Positions 1-7,922 of a DNA stretch of 64,000 nt are shown piece by piece. Made by a program: the position numbers and the translations under genes. The notes under the pieces were generated by a model that was not told where the DNA came from, ran no database searches, and worked only from the letters and a program-made list of their open reading frames with translations. Source of the DNA: Saccharicrinis sp963667815 (lineage in GTDB: Bacteria > Bacteroidota > Bacteroidia > Bacteroidales > Marinilabiliaceae). Numbering within the stretch: position 1 is the stretch's first letter; each line of letters starts with the position of its first letter. The DNA lies in the NCBI GenBank assembly GCA_963667815.1, contig OY764021.1; one strand, given 5' to 3'.

Positions 1-3000
1 TTGAATGAGTTTACCAATCAGTTCATGAGCATTCAGGTATTAGGTACAGGTGGCGTTGATAGAGTGAGGGCAATTACGGATGATCAAATTGTAGATAAAC
101 TGGAGAATATTGACGGTGTTGCAGGTGTTGAAGTTTATGGAGGTAGAGAGAAGAGTGTAGAGATTGAATTAAATGAAGACCGGATAGAAGCTTTAGGTTT
201 AACAGTATCTCAAATCCGATCAAAAATTTTGAGCAATACAGGGTCTAAAACCTTTGCAGGAAGAGTGGTAGATCAAGGACAGTATTTGTTTGTAAATGTG
301 GATGGGGAGTATAATACCATACGTGATATTGAGAATGTTGTTATTTCAAATGAGGGACCATTACTTTTAAAGGATATTGCCCGGATTAATTTTGGATATA
401 AGGATGTAACCAGTTACAGTAGAGTGAATTCAAAGGAATCAGTAACGTTAACTGTAACACGCGAAGCATCCGTCAATCAGATCAATCTGTCAGCAAAAAT
501 TAAGGAACAAATAGCGGCATTAAATCAGCAGTTAGCTCCGGAGGGAGTAGAGGTTGCCATTACTTCAAACAGTGCTGATACCATGGAGGAAAATATAGAC
601 CAGATCATTGATTTAGCCTTGATAGGAAGTATTTTGGCTGTATTTATTCTGTGGATCTTTTTAAAGAATATACCATTGGTTTCATTGGTGATGTTATCTA
701 TTCCAATTTCGGTATTCTCGGCATTTAATCTGTTTTATGCTTTTGATATATCAATTAATACGCTGACTTTAATTGGGATAGCATTGGCTGTGGGGATGCT
801 CATTGATAACAGTATTGTCGTCATGGAGAATATTTATCGGGTCGCCACTATGGAGGACGATAAGGATAAGGCTGTTATAATGGGAACAAAAGAAGTTTGG
901 CGTGCCATACTTGCAGCAACACTGACCACAATAACCGTATTCTTACCATTTGTATTTTCATCAAATGCAATGTTTAAGCTGGTGGCTAAAAATATAAGTG
1001 TTTCAATTGTAGGAACATTAATTGTGTCATTGGTAGTGGCGCTGTTATTAATTCCAATGATGACGCATGCTGTGCTTTCGTACAGAAAAAAGAACGTACA
1101 GTTACGTTTGCAGCGTTTACCTTTGCATAATCGCTTAATACAAGCATATCTTGTTTTATTAAAAAATGCATTGCGTCTTCCTGCCAGAACTATTAATACA
1201 GCTGTATTTGCATTCTTTATTACCATTTTAGTTAGTTTGGTATTCAGTTATTCTGTCAATAAAGAAGTTGAAACACCAGAGTTTGTAATAAATATTGAGC
1301 GACCTTCTGGATCTACATTGGAAGGAACAGATTTTATAGTTCAGGAATTTGAAAAAAGACTGGAAAATATTGCTGAGAAAGATAAACTTGTTAGTCAGGT
1401 GTATGAAGAAAAAGCAAGTCTTACGGTTCAGTTAAAAGAAGATTACAAGAAAGACTCAGATCGTTCTTTAGGAGAAATTAAAGCTGATATTCAAAGCAAA
1501 CTATACGGATTTGAAGACTCTGAAATTGTTTTAGAACAAGGGAGTACAGGACAATCCGGAGGTGGAGGAGGAGGCGCCGGTTTTGGTGCCAATCCCGGTA
1601 TGAACTTAATGGGGATGTTTGGTATAGGTCAGCAAAACGAATCTGTGGTGATTAAAGGTGAGAACTTTGACAAGATGTTGTTGCTGGCTGAAGACATCAA
1701 ATATATTCTTGAAGACAATATTGAGGATTTAAATTATGTTAGAGTAAGTGCCAGTTCAGCTCGTCCCGAAGTGCATTTGGAGTTTAACCCGGGCTTAATG
1801 AGTATGTATGGTGTTACGCCACAAAATGTACTTTCCGAATTAAGTGTATTTCAAAATGAAGTGCGTTCAGGAGGTGTATTGAAAATTGACAATGATGAAT
1901 ATGATATTGTTATAAAAACCAATACTCCTGAGGAGGAAGAAGAAGAGAATGCCGCTAAGACTTATGATGATTTAAAGGAATTGAATGTTCAATCCAATAC
2001 GGGGAATCTGGTTGCTTTAAATGATTTTTCAGATATCATTTATGCGTCAGGACGAAGTGAGATTTTAAGAGTAAATCAGCAAAAGGAAATCACTATTACC
2101 TATGCTTTTAGTGAAGAGGTAAATGATTCAAAAGACCTTTTGGAGCAGGCACGTGCTGATATTGATGACTTGGTTGCTGAAGTTAATTTACCATCAGGTA
2201 CAGCCATCGAAGTAATTCATGAAGAAGATCAGTTTGAGGAATTCAAATTCTTAATAGGAACTGCTTTTCTGTTAATTTTAATGATTTTGGCTTCTGTTTT
2301 TGAGTCCTTTGTAACGCCTTTTGTAATGTTGTTTTCCATTCCTCTGGCTGCCATAGGTTCATTTCTAGGCTTAATTTTTACAGGTAATTCCTTATTTAAT
2401 ATGAATTCTTTAATCGGATTCTTAATACTACTTGGAATTGTGGTTAATAATGGAATTATTTTAATTGATTACTCCAATATACTGCGAAAACAGGGAATGC
2501 GGCATTCAAGGGCATTGCTACAAGCAGGAATTTCCCGTGTACGTCCGATATTAATTACGGCATCAACAACTATTATTGCCATGCTTCCTCTGGCTCTTGG
2601 AAAATCAGAATATGTTGGAAGTTTAGGTGCTCCATTTGCTATTACAGTAGTTGGAGGTTTATTGGTGAGTACTTTATTAACGCTGGTTTTTATCCCAACG
2701 TTTAGCTTTGGATTGGAGAATGCATTGAAATGGATTAGGAGTTTAAACTGGATATACAAAATAATCATATATACACTATGGGCTTTGGGAATTGTATTGA
2801 TACAAGTCGTATTTGATCATTCACTGGTTTGGAAATTGGTGGAATATTTTGGATTTATAGTAGGAATTCCGGCTATCATGTACTTTGTATTATATAGTTT
2901 AAGAAGAGCCAGTACCTCATTAATTAAAGAAGATGAAAGGATTACCATTAAACTGCAAAATGTAGTTAAAGTTTACGACAGAGATAATCGTTTTATCAGG

Positions 3001-4335
3001 GAATGGAAAATGGCTAAAGAATATGGCCAGAGAGAACGAGGACTAAAGACCTCTAAAAGTTATTTTGAAGGACTGATATGGCAGATCCCATTATTTGGTT
3101 TTCTGATTTGGATGAATTGGTTTTATCTGGAATCAGGTTTGTGGGCCTTTGTGTATTTGTTTGTTGGATATTTTTCTTTGTTATCGTATATCGCATATTT
3201 AAGAAGTTGGCCGGGATTAAACTCATTTTTTACAAAACTTATTGCAAAGAGAGGTATTCTTGAAAAAATAGTGCTATGGGTATATCCAGCTATAGTAATG
3301 GGTTTATTTGCCTATAAGTTTGATAGTTTGGCTACTTCTATCGTGTTAGGAGGTATATGGTATTTAGGTTTATTTATCTACAACACTGGCAACAGACTGC
3401 TTTCCGAAAATATTAATGTGGAAAGATTGAAAGGTCGCTTTGCAGGGATACGACGAAGCTGGTATTTAATGGTACGTTCTATTCCTGTTATTGGTAGCCG
3501 CAAACAACCTTTTAAAGCTGTAAAAGGACTTTCTTTTACCATGCACAGTGGAATGATTGGACTATTGGGGCCTAATGGTGCTGGTAAAACAACTATAATG
3601 CGTATTATTTGTGGTATACTGGATCAAAGTTATGGGAAGATTTTTGTAAATGGTTATGATACCAATAAATACAGAGAAGAGCTTCAGGGATTAATTGGAT
3701 ATCTGCCACAAGAGTTTGGTTCTTACGATAATATGACCTCATTTGAGTTTCTGGATTATATGGCTTTGCTGAAGGGTTTAAAAAATACAGAAGAACGATA
3801 TCAACGTGTGGAGTATGTGTTAAAGGCGGTACATATGTGGGAGAAAAAGGATAAAGAAATTGGTTCTTTTTCGGGAGGTATGAAACAACGTATTGGTATA
3901 GCACAAATCATGTTGCATCTACCCCGAATATTAGTGGTAGATGAACCGACAGCAGGTCTGGATCCCAGGGAAAGAATCCGATTCAGGAACCTGTTAGTGG
4001 AATTGAGCCGCGATAGAATTGTTATTTTCTCAACGCATATTATCGAAGATATTTCAAGTTCCTGTAATCAGGTGGCAGTAATGCGAAAGGGTGAATTAAA
4101 ATATTGGGGAGAGCCAAAGGAATTATCGAAAGTAACGCAAGGTAAGGTGTGGGTTTTTGATGTGCCGGCTAGTGATTTTAAAAGGATTAATACGGAGTAT
4201 CAGGTTGTACACCATATTGGTCGTGGAGATATGATTATGGTAAGGGTATTGTCGCAGGAACAACCAGTACCTGAAGCACAATCTGTATCATCAAGTCTTG
4301 AGGATTCTTATTTATGGTTATTGCGTAATAATTAA
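1..4335 (+). CDS. RND efflux permease fused to an ABC ATPase domain (5' end outside window)
   Basis: The reading frame is open from the first base, and the usual N-terminal first helix and early porter segment of an RND permease are absent, so the gene starts upstream. Residues about 1-920 (numbered within the window) are an RND permease: porter domains, a TM4 segment with Asp269-Asn270 in the proton-relay position, a Gly-rich loop near 520-527, and a second set of helices. About 920-980 adds membrane helices. The ABC module then begins with the strand ITIKLQNVVKVY (981-992). It is interrupted by roughly 175 residues with several further helices and resumes at FKAVKGLSF (1171). Walker A GPNGAGKT is at 1190-1197, signature SGGM at 1291-1294, Walker B Asp1314-Glu1315 and the H-loop His1346. 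All ABC motifs look intact. The next gene is an ABC-2 type permease. The substrate is unknown. An inner-membrane exporter powered by both proton flux and ATP is inference. Confidence 0.85.
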   Translation: MNEFTNQFMSIQVLGTGGVDRVRAITDDQIVDKLENIDGVAGVEVYGGREKSVEIELNEDRIEALGLTVSQIRSKILSNTGSKTFAGRVVDQGQYLFVNVDGEYNTIRDIENVVISNEGPLLLKDIARINFGYKDVTSYSRVNSKESVTLTVTREASVNQINLSAKIKEQIAALNQQLAPEGVEVAITSNSADTMEENIDQIIDLALIGSILAVFILWIFLKNIPLVSLVMLSIPISVFSAFNLFYAFDISINTLTLIGIALAVGMLIDNSIVVMENIYRVATMEDDKDKAVIMGTKEVWRAILAATLTTITVFLPFVFSSNAMFKLVAKNISVSIVGTLIVSLVVALLLIPMMTHAVLSYRKKNVQLRLQRLPLHNRLIQAYLVLLKNALRLPARTINTAVFAFFITILVSLVFSYSVNKEVETPEFVINIERPSGSTLEGTDFIVQEFEKRLENIAEKDKLVSQVYEEKASLTVQLKEDYKKDSDRSLGEIKADIQSKLYGFEDSEIVLEQGSTGQSGGGGGGAGFGANPGMNLMGMFGIGQQNESVVIKGENFDKMLLLAEDIKYILEDNIEDLNYVRVSASSARPEVHLEFNPGLMSMYGVTPQNVLSELSVFQNEVRSGGVLKIDNDEYDIVIKTNTPEEEEEENAAKTYDDLKELNVQSNTGNLVALNDFSDIIYASGRSEILRVNQQKEITITYAFSEEVNDSKDLLEQARADIDDLVAEVNLPSGTAIEVIHEEDQFEEFKFLIGTAFLLILMILASVFESFVTPFVMLFSIPLAAIGSFLGLIFTGNSLFNMNSLIGFLILLGIVVNNGIILIDYSNILRKQGMRHSRALLQAGISRVRPILITASTTIIAMLPLALGKSEYVGSLGAPFAITVVGGLLVSTLLTLVFIPTFSFGLENALKWIRSLNWIYKIIIYTLWALGIVLIQVVFDHSLVWKLVEYFGFIVGIPAIMYFVLYSLRRASTSLIKEDERITIKLQNVVKVYDRDNRFIREWKMAKEYGQRERGLKTSKSYFEGLIWQIPLFGFLIWMNWFYLESGLWAFVYLFVGYFSLLSYIAYLRSWPGLNSFFTKLIAKRGILEKIVLWVYPAIVMGLFAYKFDSLATSIVLGGIWYLGLFIYNTGNRLLSENINVERLKGRFAGIRRSWYLMVRSIPVIGSRKQPFKAVKGLSFTMHSGMIGLLGPNGAGKTTIMRIICGILDQSYGKIFVNGYDTNKYREELQGLIGYLPQEFGSYDNMTSFEFLDYMALLKGLKNTEERYQRVEYVLKAVHMWEKKDKEIGSFSGGMKQRIGIAQIMLHLPRILVVDEPTAGLDPRERIRFRNLLVELSRDRIVIFSTHIIEDISSSCNQVAVMRKGELKYWGEPKELSKVTQGKVWVFDVPASDFKRINTEYQVVHHIGRGDMIMVRVLSQEQPVPEAQSVSSSLEDSYLWLLRNN

Positions 4336-4369
4336 AGTAGGTGCTTATTAAATGATTAAATAAACAAAA

Positions 4370-5062
4370 ATGAATAATACAATTCGTCTGGTAAAATATA
4401 ATCTGAAAATTATTTTTGGTAATAAGTTTATCTATTTTTTAGGTGCTTCAGTGCTATTTTATTTGTTAATTACCACAATAGCTATATTCTCGGATAGTAA
4501 TAGTGAATTAAGTAGTGCTTATTATCAATTGATATTTCCAGGAATATTACTGGTATTTTTTCCTACTACATTTGGTATTCAAAATGATGAAGATGCGCGT
4601 ATTTTAGAAATACTGTTTGGTATACCAAACTATCGTTACAAGGTTTGGTTAATGCGTTTACTCATTATTTTTATTATGGTATACGTAATGATGGTAATTT
4701 TTTCTTTTTTAAATAGTTATATTCTGGTTGAATTACCTGTTTTTAAACTAAGTTTTCACCTGATTTTTGTAATCATCTTCTTTGGTACATTGGGTTTCCT
4801 ATTCAGTACTTTGGTGAAGAATGGGAATGGTTCAGCGGTGTTAATGGTTATCGTGGGCTTGGTATTTTGGTTTCTGCATTTATCCTTAGGCACCTCAAAA
4901 TGGAATGTATTTTTAAATCCGTTTGATTTACCCGATGGTGTGAGTGAAATGATTTATAGAAATATTATTTTTCAAAATAAATTGATTATTGTATCTGCCT
5001 CAATTGTAGCCATTTTATGGGGATTAATAAATCTGCAAAAACGTGAACGCTTTATAAAGTAG
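4370..5062 (+). CDS. ABC-2 type transporter permease-like membrane protein
   Basis: This 230-residue protein is almost entirely membrane-embedded. About six hydrophobic segments can be seen, roughly at residues 15-38, 50-68, 88-118, 125-145, 150-170 and 200-220. Size and layout fit the permease half of an ABC-2 transporter. The start lies 34 bases after the RND-ABC fusion gene, so the two are probably cotranscribed. The permease may be the membrane partner of the fused ATPase domain. Substrate unknown. I recognise the architecture rather than a specific family. Confidence 0.7.
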   Translation: MNNTIRLVKYNLKIIFGNKFIYFLGASVLFYLLITTIAIFSDSNSELSSAYYQLIFPGILLVFFPTTFGIQNDEDARILEILFGIPNYRYKVWLMRLLIIFIMVYVMMVIFSFLNSYILVELPVFKLSFHLIFVIIFFGTLGFLFSTLVKNGNGSAVLMVIVGLVFWFLHLSLGTSKWNVFLNPFDLPDGVSEMIYRNIIFQNKLIIVSASIVAILWGLINLQKRERFIK

Positions 5063-5126
5063 GAAATCGTTAAACGAAAATGTATTTTAGCAACATTTAA
5101 AGTTATTGTTTAAGATTCCTATTTGT

Positions 5127-5687
5127 ATGTCTGAATATATTGTTTCTGAGAATTTTGTAGATCAATCAGAACTGGTTAAAGGTGAATATGAAGATTGTAT
5201 GTTTAAGAATTGTGATTTTTCTGAATGCAATTTGAGTTTATTCATCTTTACCGATTGTGAATTTGTTAATTGTAATATGTCGAATGTTGTTTTAACTGAT
5301 ACAGCATTTAGAGATGTAAAATTTACGAATTGTAAATTGTTAGGCGTTCAGTTTAGTGATTGCAATAATTTCTCTTTAAGTTTTTCTTTTAGCGATTGCA
5401 TATTAGATTACAGTTCTTTTTATCAATTAAAAATCAAAAAAACAGTATTTACAAAATGCCGCTTAATTCAAACCGATTTTGTGGAAACTGATTTATCCGG
5501 ATCTGTTTTTAAGGAATGCGATCTTTCAGGAGCAGTATTTGAAAGAAGTAATCTGGAGAAAGCCCAAATGTCCACAGCTTATAATTTTACTATTGACCCG
5601 GAATCTAATAAAATCAATAAAACGGTGTTTTCTAAACAAAATGTAGTGGGTTTATTGTTTAAGTACAATATTAAAATTGAAGATTAG
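5127..5687 (+). CDS. Pentapeptide repeat protein (Qnr/MfpA-like)
   Basis: From the ATG at 5127 this is a 186-residue protein built almost wholly of five-residue repeats with a central Phe or Leu (for example FKNCDFSECNLS, FVNCNMSNVV, ETDLSGSVFKECDLSGAVF). Such sequences fold into a right-handed square beta-helix. The frame is open upstream to a TTG at 5106, but the ATG gives the better N-terminus. Many repeats carry Cys. The family includes Qnr and MfpA, DNA mimics that protect DNA gyrase from quinolones. Overall length and the non-repeat C-terminal tail are similar to that group, but function cannot be assigned from sequence. It stands between the transporter pair and the arsenic operon with no obvious link to either. 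Confidence 0.75.
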   Translation: MSEYIVSENFVDQSELVKGEYEDCMFKNCDFSECNLSLFIFTDCEFVNCNMSNVVLTDTAFRDVKFTNCKLLGVQFSDCNNFSLSFSFSDCILDYSSFYQLKIKKTVFTKCRLIQTDFVETDLSGSVFKECDLSGAVFERSNLEKAQMSTAYNFTIDPESNKINKTVFSKQNVVGLLFKYNIKIED

Positions 5688-5776
5688 CATAGTCTTTTGT
5701 GTTCTTTATATCAATTGGATATAAAATATTCCATCACACCATAATTGGATTTCTGTAAAATTTAATATTAACTTAA

Positions 5777-5822
5777 CGTATTTATACGTCGCTTTTGATT
5801 TGTAGTGACGTATATTTGCGTC
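5777..5822. promoter_or_regulatory. Probable ars promoter and ArsR operator
   Basis: CGTAT-TT-ATACG (5777-5788) is a perfect inverted repeat. A second, looser dyad GACG..CGTC lies at 5807-5822 and encloses TATATTTG (5811-5818), a match to the Bacteroidota -7 box TAnnTTTG. The related sequences ATACGTCG and TTGCGTCG recur in the two dyads. The location, 50-90 bases before arsR, fits an autoregulated ArsR operator. Binding is inferred. Confidence 0.6.
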
Positions 5823-5869
5823 GTAATAAGCAAAAGTAAATATGGAGCTTTTGTTTAAAGAAGAAACGT

Positions 5870-6208
5870 ATGGTAAAAGCAAAGTCTGATTTATTTAGTG
5901 AAGAATTGATTATAAGTGCCGAACTGTTTAAGGCTTTATCTCATCCTGCACGCTTGAAAATACTGCAGTATCTGGCTAGTCAGGAGACATGTATCACCGG
6001 AGATATTTCCGAAGAGTTGCCTTTAAGTAGAACAACGGTGAATCAGCATATTAAGGAGCTAAAGGAGGTTGGATTAATTAAAGGAACTATTGATGGTGTT
6101 AAAACTAAATATTGTTTGAATCCATGCAAAATTGAAGCGCTAAATACAATATTTCAGGTGTTTTATAAAACATTGGAGACAAGTTGTAAATCAGTTAAAT
6201 GTGAGTAA
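5870..6208 (+). CDS. arsR: ArsR-family transcriptional repressor
   Basis: This 112-residue protein has a winged-helix core (about residues 15-80) with the family signature ALSHPARLKILQYL, then the recognition region LSRTTVNQHIKELKEVGLI. The classic ELCVCDL metal-binding box is not present. Cys residues occur instead in ETCITGD, near the end of the wing (NPCKIE) and in the C-terminal tail (SCKSVKC), which could form an alternative arsenite site. It begins a three-gene cluster with arsenate reductase and an arsenite pump, so arsenic-responsive repression of that cluster is the natural reading. A palindromic operator candidate and -7 box lie just upstream. Confidence 0.9.
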   Translation: MVKAKSDLFSEELIISAELFKALSHPARLKILQYLASQETCITGDISEELPLSRTTVNQHIKELKEVGLIKGTIDGVKTKYCLNPCKIEALNTIFQVFYKTLETSCKSVKCE

Positions 6209-6240
6209 TTAATAAATTTAATACATATGAAATGAGCCAA

Positions 6241-6293
6241 GAGAATGGTGAGATCGACGAAGTCAAAGTTTTTCTCACACATTAGAATGACAA
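6241..6293. repeat. Possible dispersed intergenic repeat with weak hairpin
   Basis: The short gap between arsR and arsC holds an inverted pair GTGAGA (6248-6253) and TCTCAC (6273-6278). Read on the minus strand the segment resembles the GTCATTCT..GAATCTC type intergenic repeats that are common in Bacteroidota genomes. That likeness is from memory; copy number was not tested. Confidence 0.35.
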
Positions 6294-6336
6294 AATAGGC
6301 GAATTCCATATGGCAAATAAAAGCAAAATTAGACAT

Positions 6337-6762
6337 ATGAAAATTTTAGTATTGTGTACAGGTAATAGTTGCAGAAGTCAGATGGCTCATGGTTTTTTAC
6401 AATCATTTGACGAGAATATTACTGTATGTTCTGCAGGAACAGAAGCATCAGGTAAGTTGAACCAGAATGCGGTGAAAGCAATGGCCGAAATTGGTATTGA
6501 TATTAGTGGTCATACTTCTGATTCAGTTCAAAAATATTTAAATGATGAGTGGGATTTTGTAATTACTGTGTGTGGTGGTGCCAATGAATCTTGTCCTGCA
6601 TTTACAGGTAAAGTAAAGAAAAGATTACATATTGGTTTTGATGATCCTTCTCATGCAACAGGTACCGACGAATTTATTTGGAGCGAATTTATCCGTGTAC
6701 GTGATGAAATTAAAGAAGGCTTTTATAAATTTTATACAGAAGAAGTTAAACCACAGTTATAA
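6337..6762 (+). CDS. arsC: Arsenate reductase, low-molecular-weight phosphatase type
   Basis: The chosen start is the ATG at 6337, which puts the P-loop CTGNSCRS at residues 7-14, as usual for the family; an in-frame ATG at 6310 would add nine atypical residues. Cys7 is the nucleophile of the CX5R phosphatase loop. The redox pair Cys79 and Cys86 (VCGGANESC) and the FDDP segment (101-104, catalytic Asp) match thioredoxin-coupled ArsC of the S. aureus pI258 type. The enzyme reduces arsenate to arsenite in the cytoplasm for export by the pump encoded six bases downstream. Length (141 residues) is normal. Confidence 0.92.
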   Translation: MKILVLCTGNSCRSQMAHGFLQSFDENITVCSAGTEASGKLNQNAVKAMAEIGIDISGHTSDSVQKYLNDEWDFVITVCGGANESCPAFTGKVKKRLHIGFDDPSHATGTDEFIWSEFIRVRDEIKEGFYKFYTEEVKPQL

Positions 6763-6768
6763 TAAAAC

Positions 6769-7800
6769 ATGGAGCAGGAAGTAAAGAGAATAGGCTTTTT
6801 TGAAAAGTACCTTTCTTTATGGGTGATTATTTGTATTGCAGGAGGTATTGTAATTGGTAATTTTTTAGGGGACACCGTTCAGTTTATTAGTAACCTGGAA
6901 TTGTTTAATGTAAATATTCCGGTTGCAATTCTTGTTTGGTTTATGATTTACCCGATGATGCTTCAAATTGATTTTTCGAGCATTAAAAATGTAGGTAAAA
7001 AACCCAAGGGATTGATTCTTACATTAATCATAAACTGGTTGATAAAACCTTTTACCATGGCATTTTTTGCCTGGATATTTTTTACCAAGTTATATGCTGC
7101 ATTTATAAGCCCTGAGCTTGCAGGAGAGTATATTGCCGGTGCTATTTTGTTAGGTGCTGCTCCTTGTACAGCAATGGTGTTTGTTTGGAGTTATCTTACC
7201 GATGGAGATCCCAATTATACTTTGGTGCAAGTATCTGTAAATGATTTAATCATACTAGTGGCTTTTGTTCCAATTGTGGGTTTGCTATTAGGTATTACAA
7301 ACGTTCAGGTACCATATGAAACTCTGGTAACTAGTGTTGTTGTATTTGTTGTTATTCCTTTATTGGCGGGATATATTACTAACAAATTATTAATTAAAAA
7401 GAAAGGCGAAGAATGGTTTAAAACGGTATTCTTACCAAAGTTTAAACCTGTTTCAATAGTTGCATTATTGCTGACTTTGATACTGCTTTTTGCTTTTCAG
7501 GGATTTACCATCACCAATAATCCTTTTATTATATTACTGGTTGCTATCCCTTTAATCATTCAAACTTATTTTATCTTTTTCATAGCCTGGTTTGGAGGAA
7601 GAAGATTAAAACTGCCTCATGCCGTTTGCTCTCCGGCAGCTATGATTGGAGCTAGTAACTTCTTTGAATTAGCTGTTGCTGTGGCTATTGCCTTGTTTGG
7701 CTTACAGAGTCCTGCAGCACTTGTAACAGTGGTGGGCGTTTTGGTTGAAGTACCTGTAATGTTATCATTGGTAAAATTAGCTAACAAATGGAAATATTAG
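6769..7800 (+). CDS. acr3: Arsenite efflux transporter, Acr3 family
   Basis: This 343-residue protein has about ten membrane helices. Family marks are the conserved Cys in LGAAPCTAMVFVWS and the late segment LPHAVCSPAAMIGASNFFELAVAVAIALFG, typical of Acr3 (BART superfamily). Acr3 exports arsenite with proton motive force. The gene starts six bases after arsC and is followed by a strong terminator, which closes the arsR-arsC-acr3 operon. Confidence 0.93.
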   Translation: MEQEVKRIGFFEKYLSLWVIICIAGGIVIGNFLGDTVQFISNLELFNVNIPVAILVWFMIYPMMLQIDFSSIKNVGKKPKGLILTLIINWLIKPFTMAFFAWIFFTKLYAAFISPELAGEYIAGAILLGAAPCTAMVFVWSYLTDGDPNYTLVQVSVNDLIILVAFVPIVGLLLGITNVQVPYETLVTSVVVFVVIPLLAGYITNKLLIKKKGEEWFKTVFLPKFKPVSIVALLLTLILLFAFQGFTITNNPFIILLVAIPLIIQTYFIFFIAWFGGRRLKLPHAVCSPAAMIGASNFFELAVAVAIALFGLQSPAALVTVVGVLVEVPVMLSLVKLANKWKY

Positions 7801-7839
7801 TCTGAGGTCGGTCAAATTTCAAGAAACAATAATAAGTAA

Positions 7840-7883
7840 GCCTTGTTTATATAATTCATGATATATAAACAAGGCTTTTTTTT
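7840..7883 (+). terminator. Rho-independent terminator after acr3
   Basis: GCCTTGTTTATAT (7840-7852) pairs perfectly with ATATAAACAAGGC (7863-7875), with a ten-base loop, and is followed by an eight-T run. It separates the ars operon from uvrA. Confidence 0.92.
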
Positions 7884-7893
7884 AGCTATTTAA

Positions 7894-7901
7894 TATATTT
7901 G
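7894..7901 (+). promoter_or_regulatory. -7 promoter box of uvrA
   Basis: TATATTTG matches the Bacteroidota -7 consensus TAnnTTTG and lies 21 bases before the uvrA start codon. No clear -33 element was assigned. Confidence 0.5.
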
Positions 7902-7922
7902 TGACCTTAATAGATTTGCTAT

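Noticed and set aside
834..1226. 130-codon minus-strand frame inside the RND gene
   Set aside because: It lies antisense to a clear RND permease coding region, and its composition is that of a shadow frame.
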